64,000 nt of DNA. Origin: Falsihalocynthiibacter halioticoli (GTDB lineage Bacteria > Pseudomonadota > Alphaproteobacteria > Rhodobacterales > Rhodobacteraceae). Of the stretch, positions 52,791 through 62,225 are shown piece by piece (position 1 is the stretch's first letter; the number at the start of each line of letters is the position of its first letter). The position numbers and the translations under genes are program-made. Location of the stretch: contig NZ_JAOYFC010000001.1 of NCBI RefSeq assembly GCF_025802015.1, positions 1,240,001 to 1,304,000 on the forward strand. The letters are read 5' to 3'. The notes beneath the pieces were generated by a model that was given only the letters and a program-made list of their open reading frames with translations, was not told the DNA's origin and ran no database searches.

Positions 52791-54086
52791 TTAGCGGTCT
52801 TCTACGTCTACGTAATCGCGGAAGGTTTCGCCTGTGTAGAGCTGGCGTGGGCGACCGATTTTCAGAGCTGGGTCGCCAATCATTTCTTTCCACTGGGCAA
52901 TCCAGCCGACGGTGCGCGAGAGCGCGAAGATCGGTGTGAACATCGAAGTTGGGAAGCCCATCGCTTCGAGGATGATGCCGGAATAGAAATCCACGTTCGG
53001 GAAGAGTTTCTTCTCTGCGAAATACGGATCGTCGAGCGCCGCTTTCTCAAGCTCTTTGGCAACCTGAAGGATCGGGTTGTCATCAACACCGAGCAGTTCG
53101 AGCACTTCGTCGGCGGACTGTTTCATCACGGTCGCGCGCGGGTCGAAGTTCTTGTAAACGCGGTGGCCAAAGCCCATCAGGCGGAACGGATCGTTCTTGT
53201 CTTTGGCGCGGGCGATGAACTCTGGAATGCGGTCTACAGTGCCGATTTCCTGCAGCATCTCGAGGCAGGCTTGGTTTGCACCACCGTGAGCAGGGCCCCA
53301 GAGGCAAGCGATACCAGCCGCGATACAGGCAAACGGGTTCGCGCCCGAAGAACCAGCAAGGCGCACGGTCGAGGTCGAGGCGTTTTGCTCGTGGTCGGCG
53401 TGCAGGGTGAAGATACGGTCCATTGCGCGGGCAAGGATCGGGTTCACTTCGTAGTTTTCGGCCGGAACAGCGAAACACATGTGCAGGAAGTTTGCTGCAT
53501 AGTCGAGATCGTTGCGCGGATACACGAACGGCTGGCCGATCGAGTATTTATAGGCCATCGCGGCGATAGTCGGCAGCTTGGCGATCATACGGATCGCGGC
53601 CACTTCGCGTTGCCATGGATCGGTGATGTCAGTCGAGTCGTGATAGAACGCAGACATCGCGCCCACAACGCCAACCATAGTGGCCATTGGGTGCGCATCG
53701 CGGCGGAAACCACGGAAGAAGTTGTGCATCTGCTCGTGAACCATGGTGTGTTTGGTCACGCGGCTTTCGAAATCTTCGAGCTCTGTCGCGGAAGGAAGCT
53801 CACCGTAAAGCAGCAGGTAGCACACTTCGAGATAGTGGGACTCGGCTGCAAGCTGGTCAATCGGGTAACCGCGGTGCAGGAGCTCGCCCTTGCCGCCGTC
53901 GATGAAGGTGATGTTGGACTCACACGCCGCGGTCGAAGTGAACCCCGGGTCGAATGTAAACATGCCTGTGCTTGCGTATAGCTTGCGAATGTCGATGACA
54001 TCCGGCCCCGCTGTTGGGCTGTAAATCGGCAATTCAAATGATTGACCGTCAACCGTCAGCGTTGCGTTCTTGGTGCTCTCAACCAT
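52791..54086 (-). CDS. gltA: Citrate synthase
   Basis: Condenses acetyl-CoA and oxaloacetate to citrate in the TCA cycle. The 431-residue protein has the type II bacterial length. Active-site segments are HADHEQNASTST, the second His in LWGPAHGGANQACLEML, GFGHRVYKNFDPR and the late Asp/Arg region VDFYSGIILEAMGFP. The ATG at 54086 lies 82 bases from the gltX stop on the same strand. Its own terminator follows. Confidence 0.97.
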   Translation of the reverse strand: MVESTKNATLTVDGQSFELPIYSPTAGPDVIDIRKLYASTGMFTFDPGFTSTAACESNITFIDGGKGELLHRGYPIDQLAAESHYLEVCYLLLYGELPSATELEDFESRVTKHTMVHEQMHNFFRGFRRDAHPMATMVGVVGAMSAFYHDSTDITDPWQREVAAIRMIAKLPTIAAMAYKYSIGQPFVYPRNDLDYAANFLHMCFAVPAENYEVNPILARAMDRIFTLHADHEQNASTSTVRLAGSSGANPFACIAAGIACLWGPAHGGANQACLEMLQEIGTVDRIPEFIARAKDKNDPFRLMGFGHRVYKNFDPRATVMKQSADEVLELLGVDDNPILQVAKELEKAALDDPYFAEKKLFPNVDFYSGIILEAMGFPTSMFTPIFALSRTVGWIAQWKEMIGDPALKIGRPRQLYTGETFRDYVDVEDR

Positions 54087-54168
54087 GGTCTGTTCCTCTC
54101 CTAAAGGCGCCGCGTGCGGAAAACGGGCGTCGGCTGTTGTTGTTCTTGCCTAAGGAGAGGGGCTCTCC

Positions 54169-55584
54169 TCAGCCTGCTGCGACCTTTAGGCGGGCGATGG
54201 TTTCATCACGGCCCAAGATCAACATCATGTCGAATACACTAGGGGTTGCAGTGCGTCCCGCCAGCGCCGCACGCAGAGGCGCGGCCAGCTTGCCAAGCTT
54301 TGTATCATGTGCTTCAGCCACCTGTGCCACGAGGGCTTCAAGGGCTTCGCGCTCCCAGCTAGCATTTTGCAACTGCGGCGTCAATTCGTTCAGTATACCA
54401 CGGGATACATCATCGAGATTTTTTGCGGCTTTCTCGTCAGGCTGGATAGGCGTGTCGGCAAGAATAAAGTGAGCTTTATCAAGGATATCGCCGAATTTCT
54501 TGGCGCGCTCCTTGAGGCAATACATCGCAGAAAAAATTGCATCATTTTGTTCGGATGTCAGGGGTTCCGCACCGGTTGCCGCAAGGTAATCCGTAAGTTC
54601 TTGCAGCAGCGCAGCATCGTCTGCGACGGCAAAATGTTGGGAGCAGATCTTGTCGAGCTTCTTGAAGTCCAGCCGTGAGGGCGATTTGCCGATACCGTCG
54701 GTGTCAAACCACTCCATGGCTTGTTCGTCTGTAAAGAATTCGTCGTCTCCGTGACTCCAGCCAAGACGGGCGAGATAGTTGCGCATGCCAGCGGCGAGGT
54801 AGCCCATCTGTTGGTACTCTTCCACACCCGTAGCGCCGTGGCGTTTCGAGAGCTTTTTGCCGTCTGGGCCGTGGATCAGCGGGATATGTGCATAGGCCGG
54901 AAGCGGCCAGCCCATAGCGTGATAGATATGCGATTGCCGCGCAGCATTGGCGAGGTGGTCATCCCCGCGAATAACATGGGTCACGCCCATATCGTAATCA
55001 TCTACAACAACAGCAAGCATATAGGTGGGCGTACCATCCGAACGTAAACAGATCATGTCATCGAGTTCGCTGTTCTGCCACGTGACGTCGCCCTGAACCT
55101 CATCATGGATCGTGGTTACACCTTCGCGCGGCGCCTTGAGACGGATTACATAGGGCGCGTCGGGGTGGCTTGCCTCATCGGCGTCTCGCCACGGGCTTTG
55201 AAACAGAGTCGATCGCTTTTCTGCACGGGCCTTTTCGCGGAACTCGGCTATTTCCTCTTGGGTAGAGAAGCATTTATAGGCCGCGCCTTTGGCCAGCATC
55301 TCAAGCGCAACTTCGCGGTGGCGGTCAACACGGGCGAACTGGCTCACGGCCTCGCCATCAAAATCAAGCCCCAGCCACGCCATTCCGCGCAGGATTGCTT
55401 CGGTCGCTTCGGGTGTCGAGCGCGCGCGGTCGGTATCTTCGATCCGCATCAGGAATTTGCCCCCACGGCCACGCGCATAGAGCCAGTTGAACAGCGCTGT
55501 GCGGGCTGTGCCGATATGCATATAGCCCGTTGGCGATGGGGCAATTCGGGTCACAACTGGGGCTTGGCTGGCGTTTTGTGGCAT
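54169..55584 (-). CDS. gltX: Glutamate-tRNA ligase
   Basis: A 471-residue class I synthetase that charges tRNA(Glu), and in alphaproteobacteria often also tRNA(Gln). The HIGH signature is PSPTGYMHIGTARTALF near residue 15; the KMSKS signature is KKLSKRHGA near 245. The C-terminal part is the anticodon-binding helical domain. The frame extends upstream to 55836, but the ATG at 55584 (MPQNASQAP) fits the family. It diverges from comEC. Confidence 0.96.
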   Translation of the reverse strand: MPQNASQAPVVTRIAPSPTGYMHIGTARTALFNWLYARGRGGKFLMRIEDTDRARSTPEATEAILRGMAWLGLDFDGEAVSQFARVDRHREVALEMLAKGAAYKCFSTQEEIAEFREKARAEKRSTLFQSPWRDADEASHPDAPYVIRLKAPREGVTTIHDEVQGDVTWQNSELDDMICLRSDGTPTYMLAVVVDDYDMGVTHVIRGDDHLANAARQSHIYHAMGWPLPAYAHIPLIHGPDGKKLSKRHGATGVEEYQQMGYLAAGMRNYLARLGWSHGDDEFFTDEQAMEWFDTDGIGKSPSRLDFKKLDKICSQHFAVADDAALLQELTDYLAATGAEPLTSEQNDAIFSAMYCLKERAKKFGDILDKAHFILADTPIQPDEKAAKNLDDVSRGILNELTPQLQNASWEREALEALVAQVAEAHDTKLGKLAAPLRAALAGRTATPSVFDMMLILGRDETIARLKVAAG

Positions 55585-55707
55585 GGGCGTTAACTTTCTG
55601 GAAACCATTATCAGGATAGGTTTAACGGTGAGGGTAGGCTTGAGGCCCGTGTTGTAAGGTGCAGCCGCGCCGATCACAAGCCACCACGCGATGAGGCCGC
55701 GATTTTC

Positions 55708-57759
55708 ATGCACCGTTTTCTTCAGCTTGATGTCATAGCTCAGCAACGCGGCCATCTGTTTCCGTGGTCTTCTGTGTTTCTCGCGGTGGGAATTGGCGGC
55801 TACTTTGCGCTGCGATTCGAGCCGAACGTGCTGCACTACGGCGTTTTGGTGTTGATCCTGCTGGCAATCGGAGCGGTCGGGTCACGCGCAGGAGAGAACT
55901 TTCGGCCGATCTGGACAGCGTTGTTTCTGATTATTGCGGGGGTGGTTGTTGCGGGTATTCGCGCTCATTCGGTGGCGGCGCCCGTGCTGACGTATCGCTA
56001 TTACGGGCCCATCGAAGGGCGGATCGTTTTTGTGGATCGCTCTGCTTCGGACGCCACACGGCTCACGCTTGATCAGGTTGTTTTGGCACGCACCAGTCCG
56101 GCGCGCACCCCTGAACGCGTGCGGATCAGCATGCATGGTGAGCAGGGGTTCATAGAGCCGGAACCTGGTCTGCGCATTTTGACGACGGGCCATCTTTCAC
56201 CGCCCTCAGGTCCGGTTGAGCCGGGCGGTTTTAATTTCCAGCGCATGGCATGGTTTCAAAAACTGGGTGGCGTGGGCTATACCCGCAGTCCTGTTTTAGC
56301 GCTTGAACCCGCAGAAAAAGGGCGGGCGGGGCTTTTCATCCACCGTCTGCGCAAAAAGATATCGGCCTACGTGCAAACACAGATTGAAGGCGAGCGTGGC
56401 GCGTTTGCAGCGGCGATCCTGACGGGGGACCGTTCTGCGATGTCGCAAGACACGCTCGCTGATCTGCGGGCGAGCAACCTTGCGCACCTATTGGCGATTT
56501 CGGGGCTGCATATGGGGATGCTAACGGGGTTTGTCTTTGCCGCGACGCGCCTGTTGCTCGCGCTCAGCCCCTCTCTTTCGATGCGATTGCCCACCAAGAA
56601 AATCGCGGCGCTCTCGGCAATTCTGTTCGGGGCGGGCTATCTGGCGCTTTCGGGAGGCAATGTGGCCACGGTGCGGGCGTTTATTATGGTCGCGGTGATG
56701 TTTGCAGCGATCCTGCTCAATCGGCGTGCCTTGACCTTGCGGGCCGTTGCGATTGCTGCGCTAATTATCCTGCTTTGGCGGCCCGAGAGCCTGACGGGGC
56801 CTGGATTTCAGATGAGCTTTGCGGCGACGGCTGCGCTTGTTGCGGTGTTTGGCGCGTTACGAGATGCACCACTACCGCATGTGCCGCGCCCGTTCCAAGT
56901 GGCGGGGGCTGTTGTTCTTTCATCCTTCATCGCGGGCATGGCGACCGCACCCGTTTCGGCGTTTCATTTCAATCAGGTAAGCCAGTACGGATTGCTGGCG
57001 AATGTGCTGACTGTGCCGTTGATGGGCGCTCTTGTGATGCCGGCCGCGGTGATTTCTGCGCTCCTTGCGCCGATTGGGTTGGCGGGCTTGGCGTTCAAGG
57101 TCATGGCGCTGTGCATTGGCTGGATATTGGGTGTGGCCGAGGTGATCGCATCGCTTGAAGGCGCGGTACGTATGGTGCCAACACCCGCAGCCTATGTGCT
57201 CATCCTCATGGCGATTGGCGGGGTCTTCGCGATTATTTGGCAGGGCAAATGGCGTGTTATCGGTATCCCTTTGATTTTGGTGTCGATTGGGATGTGGGCC
57301 GTGTCGGAGCGACCAACAATTCTGGTTTCGGATACAGGAGGGCTGATTGGCGTTCTTGGCTCCGAGGGTCGTGCCCTAAGTAAACCGCGCGGCGAAGGCT
57401 TCGTTGCACAAAGCTGGCTTGAGAACGATGGCGATACTGCCACGCAAGAAGAAGCCTATGCGCGCAAGGGTTTTGAAGGAGAGAAGGGTGCTCAGATCTT
57501 GCGGTTTGGGGATCAGACGATGGCGCATATCACGGGGCGTAACGCGGCACTTCGGGCGGCGGACGCTTGTCACTCACATGACTTGGTTATTTCGCCCGTG
57601 AAGGTAGAGGCTGGACCTTGCCAACTTTATGACGCGACCACTTTAAGGAATACGGGGAGCCTTGCCATAGAGCCGCAGGACAACGGCTTTGCCGTTACAT
57701 CGGCGCAAGAGGCACAGGGGCCGCGGCTTTGGGTGCCGCGGCGCAAACCTGAGAGATAA
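55708..57759 (+). CDS. comEC: ComEC/Rec2-type DNA uptake channel without metallo-beta-lactamase domain
   Basis: A 683-residue polytopic membrane protein. After two N-terminal helices comes an OB-like periplasmic segment (about 85-195), then the competence domain with the signature HLLAISGLHMGML near residue 265 and about eight helices. The last 140 residues have no HxHxDH or other metallo-beta-lactamase motif, so the nuclease-like third domain of Bacillus ComEC is degenerate or absent. The family imports single-stranded DNA in competent bacteria; whether this organism is competent cannot be told. It converges on lexA with a 15-base gap. Confidence 0.9.
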   Translation: MHRFLQLDVIAQQRGHLFPWSSVFLAVGIGGYFALRFEPNVLHYGVLVLILLAIGAVGSRAGENFRPIWTALFLIIAGVVVAGIRAHSVAAPVLTYRYYGPIEGRIVFVDRSASDATRLTLDQVVLARTSPARTPERVRISMHGEQGFIEPEPGLRILTTGHLSPPSGPVEPGGFNFQRMAWFQKLGGVGYTRSPVLALEPAEKGRAGLFIHRLRKKISAYVQTQIEGERGAFAAAILTGDRSAMSQDTLADLRASNLAHLLAISGLHMGMLTGFVFAATRLLLALSPSLSMRLPTKKIAALSAILFGAGYLALSGGNVATVRAFIMVAVMFAAILLNRRALTLRAVAIAALIILLWRPESLTGPGFQMSFAATAALVAVFGALRDAPLPHVPRPFQVAGAVVLSSFIAGMATAPVSAFHFNQVSQYGLLANVLTVPLMGALVMPAAVISALLAPIGLAGLAFKVMALCIGWILGVAEVIASLEGAVRMVPTPAAYVLILMAIGGVFAIIWQGKWRVIGIPLILVSIGMWAVSERPTILVSDTGGLIGVLGSEGRALSKPRGEGFVAQSWLENDGDTATQEEAYARKGFEGEKGAQILRFGDQTMAHITGRNAALRAADACHSHDLVISPVKVEAGPCQLYDATTLRNTGSLAIEPQDNGFAVTSAQEAQGPRLWVPRRKPER

Positions 57760-57774
57760 TGAAAGCTATGGCGC

Positions 57775-58479
57775 TTAGTATGTGCGGATAAGCCCAACAA
57801 GCTTGCCTTGCACCTTAACCTGACCCGCAGGCAGGACGCGCGTTTCATAGGCAGGGTTGGCAGCCTCAAGCGCGATCATCTCACCTTTGCGACGGAAGCG
57901 TTTGAGCGTGGCTTCATACCCTTCGACATGGGCCACAACGATATCGCCGTTGTCTGCTGTTCCTGTCTCGCGGATCACCACAACGTCGCCGTTGTTGATG
58001 CCCGCGTCGATCATGGAATCGCCTTTGACTTCAAGCGCATAGTGGTTGCCTTGGTTGGAGAGCATCCCTGTTGGAACGGCAACGTTATGGGAAGATTCCG
58101 AGATGGCTTCGATCGGAGTACCGGCTGCAATGCGGCCCATAACAGGCAGCTCAATCGCGCTGCTGCTGACAGGCATAGCGGCGGGCGGCTGACCCACACG
58201 GTCGCCGTCAATCACGCGCGGAGAGAAGCTGCTGGGTTCGGGTGCACTTGGCGTTCCACCGAGGGCCTCTGGCAGCTTCACAATCTCAATCGCGCGTGCC
58301 TTATGCGCCAACCGACGGATGAACCCGCGTTCCTCAAGGGCAGTGATCAACCGATGAATACCGGATTTTGACCTCAGCTTGAGCGCGTCTTTCATTTCGT
58401 CAAAAGAGGGGGGTACACCGTCTCGCGCCACGCGCTTATCGATAAAAGATAACAATTCCAATTGCTTCTTGGTCAGCAT
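57775..58479 (-). CDS. lexA: LexA repressor
   Basis: The SOS repressor, 234 residues. The winged-helix DNA-binding domain (MLTKKQLELLSFIDKRVARD, recognition part SKSGIHRLITALEERGF) is followed by the self-cleaving S24 domain: cleavage site Ala119-Gly120 (GRIAAGTP), nucleophile Ser155 (KGDSMIDAG) and Lys193 (EATLKRF). The ATG at 58479 is preferred to 58494 because MLTKKQ is the family start and GGAAGAG lies before it. A GTTC-N7-GTTC box 122 bases upstream indicates autorepression. Confidence 0.97.
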   Translation of the reverse strand: MLTKKQLELLSFIDKRVARDGVPPSFDEMKDALKLRSKSGIHRLITALEERGFIRRLAHKARAIEIVKLPEALGGTPSAPEPSSFSPRVIDGDRVGQPPAAMPVSSSAIELPVMGRIAAGTPIEAISESSHNVAVPTGMLSNQGNHYALEVKGDSMIDAGINNGDVVVIRETGTADNGDIVVAHVEGYEATLKRFRRKGEMIALEAANPAYETRVLPAGQVKVQGKLVGLIRTY

Positions 58480-58600
58480 CTGTCTCTTCCTCATGTCGCT
58501 TGGCCCTCTTTATGGTGGCGCATAGGCCAAGGGCGCGTTTCTTGCGGGCGGGCGGCTCCGATGTTGAAATTCTTGCGAATTCCACGGTTTGTTCTGAAAT

Positions 58601-58615
58601 GTTCTACCCCTGTTC
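58601..58615. promoter_or_regulatory. LexA (SOS) box upstream of lexA
   Basis: GTTCTACCCCTGTTC is an exact GTTC-N7-GTTC. A further GTTC ten bases before it, at 58591, makes a tandem array of three half-sites (the first pair has a spacer of 6). It lies between lexA and the moeA stop codon. Confidence 0.82.
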
Positions 58616-58638
58616 CCGTTTTGTGTCAACAGGAACGC

Positions 58639-59826
58639 TTAGATGTCGAGATACGACACCTGCGTGCCCGCTTCGATTGCCTCAGCGTGGGCGGGGCGGA
58701 TCAAAAGGGCGTTGGCTTCGGACAATACGGTGAGGAGGCCGCTGTCTTGGCGCATAAGGGGGGTAATCACGGTGTTGCCGCTGTCATCTGTGGTTAGAAC
58801 CGCGCGCATATAGTGGGCGCGGGGCCCGTTTGCCGGCATTGCCACGGTTGTTTTTGCACGTTTAGGCGTGGTGAGCGGGGTTGGGTGACCGAGCATCATG
58901 CGGATCATCGGCAAGATAAAGATTTGACCGCAAACCATTGAGGATACTGGATTTCCAGGAAGGCCGATCATCGCGGCATTCCCAACGCGCCCCGCCATCA
59001 AAGGCTTCCCCGGACGCATCGCGATTTTGTAGAACGACCGCTCCATCCCGCGCTCTTCGGTCACATCACCAACAAGGTCATGATCCCCCACAGAAGCGCC
59101 GCCGATGGTTACAATGAGGTCCGCACCCTCGGCGAGATCAAAGGTCTGATTAAGGCTCGCACGGGTATCTCTGGCAATCGGAAGCATCCGCACATGAGCA
59201 CCAGCGGATTCCAGCATAGCCTTCAGGCCAAAGCTGTTGCTGGCGATGATCTGGTCTGGTCCAGGGGCTTCGCCGGGCATGACAAGTTCATCACCCGTCG
59301 CGATCAGCGCGACTTCGGGGCGCTTGGCGACGGTGACCTCAGGCGTGTTCATCGAGGCGGCGAGCGCAATGTCGCCCGCGCTCAGGACGCGTGGGGCGGT
59401 GATGCGATCACCCACACTGAAATCATCACCCAGTGGGCGAATGTAGGTCGCGGAATCAAGCTCGGTTTCCAACGTGATAAGATTGCCGCGGCGCGTGACA
59501 TCTTCTTGAATTACAACGCGATCTGCGCCCTCTGGAACGGGTGCGCCGGTAAATATCCGAACCGCTTGTCCCGCACCGACCTTGCCATCAAACCCATGGC
59601 CAGCGGCGGACTCCCCGATGACGGAAAACATCGCGTGCGGCTCGACTTCAACGGCCTTAACCGCGTAGCCATCCATGGCGCTGCTTGCGAACGGGGGTTG
59701 ATTGCGAGTGGCGACGATATCCTCGGCCAGCATGAGGCCCGCAGCTTCGGCCAGTGGCACGTTTTCGGTGCCAGTGGGCGTTGCGAGCGCAAGTGTTTTG
59801 GCGAGGGCTTCGTCGACCGAAATCAT
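58639..59826 (-). CDS. moeA: Molybdopterin molybdenumtransferase MoeA
   Basis: Inserts molybdate into adenylated molybdopterin in the last step of molybdenum cofactor synthesis. The 395-residue protein has the opening SVDEALAKTLALA, the DGYAVKA segment, the TGDELVMPGEAPGPDQI site, GGASVGDHDL and GLPGNPVSSMV. It begins directly after the moaC stop codon. LexA lies downstream across 159 bases that hold the SOS box. Confidence 0.96.
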   Translation of the reverse strand: MISVDEALAKTLALATPTGTENVPLAEAAGLMLAEDIVATRNQPPFASSAMDGYAVKAVEVEPHAMFSVIGESAAGHGFDGKVGAGQAVRIFTGAPVPEGADRVVIQEDVTRRGNLITLETELDSATYIRPLGDDFSVGDRITAPRVLSAGDIALAASMNTPEVTVAKRPEVALIATGDELVMPGEAPGPDQIIASNSFGLKAMLESAGAHVRMLPIARDTRASLNQTFDLAEGADLIVTIGGASVGDHDLVGDVTEERGMERSFYKIAMRPGKPLMAGRVGNAAMIGLPGNPVSSMVCGQIFILPMIRMMLGHPTPLTTPKRAKTTVAMPANGPRAHYMRAVLTTDDSGNTVITPLMRQDSGLLTVLSEANALLIRPAHAEAIEAGTQVSYLDI

Positions 59827-60303
59827 CTATGGAGCCTCAAACACACCGGATTTTCCGCCGGATTTGCGCAGGAGCCGGATGCCACCAATTTCCATTGTCT
59901 TTTCAACGGCTTTGACCATGTCATAAAGTGTCAGCGCGGCGGTCGATACAGCGGTCAATGCCTCCATCTCGACGCCAGTTTGCCCCGAGGTCTTGACTGT
60001 CGCAGTGATGCGGATGCCGGGGAGGGCGGTGTCGGGGGTGAGATCAAGCGCAACCTTTGTGATCGGAAGCGGGTGACAGAGCGGGATAAGATCGGCAGTT
60101 TTCTTTGCGCCCATGATCCCAGCGAGCCGTGCAACGGCCAGCACATCGCCCTTCTTGGCGCGGCCTTCTGTGATGATGGCGAGGGTCTCGGCTTCCATTT
60201 TGACAAAGCCCTCGGCGGTTGCTTCTCGGCTTGTCACAGCTTTTTCCGACACATCGACCATATGCGCATGGCCCGCGCCGTCGAAATGGGTGAGATCTGC
60301 CAT
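59827..60303 (-). CDS. moaC: Cyclic pyranopterin monophosphate synthase MoaC
   Basis: Converts the MoaA product to cyclic pyranopterin monophosphate in molybdenum cofactor synthesis. The 158-residue protein has KTADLIPLCHPLPITKV, GVEMEALTAVSTAALTLYDM and MEIGGIRLLRKSGGKSG, all signature blocks of the family. The start overlaps the trpC stop (TAATG) and the stop abuts the moeA start, so the two Mo-cofactor genes are translated with trpC. Confidence 0.97.
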   Translation of the reverse strand: MADLTHFDGAGHAHMVDVSEKAVTSREATAEGFVKMEAETLAIITEGRAKKGDVLAVARLAGIMGAKKTADLIPLCHPLPITKVALDLTPDTALPGIRITATVKTSGQTGVEMEALTAVSTAALTLYDMVKAVEKTMEIGGIRLLRKSGGKSGVFEAP

Positions 60304-61112
60304 TAGAACCCAACCGATGTAAGCGGGTGAGACAGCAGGTTTTGCGTGGCCTTGGCCACATCTTCGTGACGCATCAGGCTTTCACCAATCAGGAAACTGC
60401 GCACGCCATAACGGGCGAGGTCAGCGAGGTCATCCGAGGTTGATAAGCCGCTTTCGCCAACGATTGTGCGCCCTGCGGGCACAAGTTTCGAAAGGCGGCG
60501 CGTTGTGTCGAGGCTGGTTTCAAAGGTCTTGAGATTACGGTTGTTGATACCGATCAGCGGCGATTTGAGGTTTGTGGCGCGCTCAAGCTCTTCTTCGTCG
60601 TGAACCTCGATCAACACATCCATGCCCCAAGAAAAGGCAGCGTCTTCAAGCTCTTGGGCCTGCGCATCAGATACGCTGGCCATAATGATCAGGATGCAAT
60701 CGGCATGCAGCGCACGGGCCTCGGCGACTTGATAGACGTCATACATGAAATCTTTGCGCAGCGCGGGCAATGATGTTGCCGAATGCGCTTCGGTCAGGAA
60801 TGATTTTGCGCCTTGGAAACTTGGCGTGTCGGTCAACACCGAAAGGCAAGTTGCGCCACCAGTTTCATAGGCTTTCGCGAGCGTTGCTGGCTCAAAATCC
60901 TCGCGGATCAACCCTTTAGACGGGCTGGCTTTTTTGACCTCGGCAATCAGCCCATAGCCGTGCTGCCCCGCGCGGATCAACGCATCGGCAAAACCGCGTG
61001 TAGCAGGAGCGGCCTTTGCCTGAGTTTCGATTTCGGAATAGGGCACGGCGGCCTTATCAGCGGCGACTTCCTCAAGCTTGTAAGCTTTGATTTTATCAAG
61101 AACGGTGGTCAT
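60303..61112 (-). CDS. trpC: Indole-3-glycerol phosphate synthase
   Basis: Closes the indole ring from carboxyphenylamino-deoxyribulose phosphate in tryptophan synthesis. The 269-residue TIM barrel has the catalytic Lys in IAEVKKASPSKGLI, LRKDFMYDVYQVAEARA, VEVHDEEEL-like segment (LIEVHDEEELERA), GINNRNLKTF and GESGLSTSDDL. It is the single-function type without a TrpF domain. It is separated from trpD by 93 bases and coupled to moaC. Confidence 0.97.
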   Translation of the reverse strand: MTTVLDKIKAYKLEEVAADKAAVPYSEIETQAKAAPATRGFADALIRAGQHGYGLIAEVKKASPSKGLIREDFEPATLAKAYETGGATCLSVLTDTPSFQGAKSFLTEAHSATSLPALRKDFMYDVYQVAEARALHADCILIIMASVSDAQAQELEDAAFSWGMDVLIEVHDEEELERATNLKSPLIGINNRNLKTFETSLDTTRRLSKLVPAGRTIVGESGLSTSDDLADLARYGVRSFLIGESLMRHEDVAKATQNLLSHPLTSVGF

Positions 61113-61205
61113 GTTTTTGTTTTATTCTTGCTTTGGGGGGCGAGGCAATGGCGAACCCGCGCCCGTTTGTAATTTGCGCCACGAACGCGGCTGAGTGTGT
61201 ATGCG

Positions 61206-62225
61206 TTAGCTTTGTCCGGATGTTATCTTGGCAAGCTTGAGAAGTTTCTTGATGGCGCGGCCGCTGTCGATGGAATCTTTTGCAAGAACAACGCCTTCGC
61301 GTAGGTTTTTCGCCCGCCCTGCGATCAGCAGAGCCGCAGCCGAGTTGAGCAGAACCGCATCGCGATAGGCCGATTGCTCCCCGCCCAGAAGTGCGGCCAT
61401 TGCCGCACCGTTTTCCTCTGGTGTGCCACCAGTGATTGCGGAGAACGGATGTTCCGGCAGGCCGGCATCTTCGGGATGGATTTCGAACTCATGGACCGCG
61501 CCGTCGCGGACCTCTGCCACCCAGCTTACGCCAGTGATGGAGAGTTCGTCCGTGCCGTCTGAGCCATGGACAAGCCACGCACGTTCTGTGCCGAGTTGTA
61601 AAAGCGTTTCGGCCATCGGATGAATGAGGCTTCGGCTAAAGGCGCCGGTGAGTTGGAATTTCACGCCCGCAGGGTTGGTCAGGGGGCCGAGGATGTTGAA
61701 GATCGTGCGCGTTCCGAGTTCGGCACGCGTTGGCATCACATGCTTGATAGCTGGGTGATGCATCGGGGCCATCATGAACGCGATACCCGCTTTTTCGAGC
61801 GCCAGTTCAACGGTTTCGGGCCCGACCATCACTTCAACACCGTTCTGGCCAAGCGAATCCGCAGCACCTGAATTCGAGGACAGCTTGCGGTTGCCGTGTT
61901 TGGCCACTGGAACGCCAGCGCCAGCAACGACAAAGGCCGATGCGGTGGAGATTTGCAGGGTCGGTTTGCCCGATCCGCCAGTGCCGACGATATCCATCGC
62001 GCCTTCGGGGGCTTTTACCTTGTTGCATTTCTCGCGCATAACAGTCGCAGCAGCGGCGTATTCGGCAACGGTTTCGCCGCGCGTGCGCAGGGCCATAAGA
62101 AAGCCCCCGATCTGGCTCGGCGTGGCTTCACCGGTAAACAGAATCTCAAACGCTGCACGGGCTTGTTCCGGCGTAAGCGGCCCTTCGGCGGCGGCGGCGA
62201 TCAGGGGTTTCATCGCCTCACTCAT
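61206..62225 (-). CDS. trpD: Anthranilate phosphoribosyltransferase
   Basis: Transfers phosphoribose from PRPP to anthranilate. The 339-residue protein has the PRPP loop DIVGTGGSGKPTLQIST, VAKHGNRKLSSNSGAADSL with the conserved KHGNR, and TIFNILGPLTNPA. The start overlaps the trpG stop by 4 bases (ATGA), so the two are translationally coupled. Confidence 0.97.
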   Translation of the reverse strand: MSEAMKPLIAAAAEGPLTPEQARAAFEILFTGEATPSQIGGFLMALRTRGETVAEYAAAATVMREKCNKVKAPEGAMDIVGTGGSGKPTLQISTASAFVVAGAGVPVAKHGNRKLSSNSGAADSLGQNGVEVMVGPETVELALEKAGIAFMMAPMHHPAIKHVMPTRAELGTRTIFNILGPLTNPAGVKFQLTGAFSRSLIHPMAETLLQLGTERAWLVHGSDGTDELSITGVSWVAEVRDGAVHEFEIHPEDAGLPEHPFSAITGGTPEENGAAMAALLGGEQSAYRDAVLLNSAAALLIAGRAKNLREGVVLAKDSIDSGRAIKKLLKLAKITSGQS

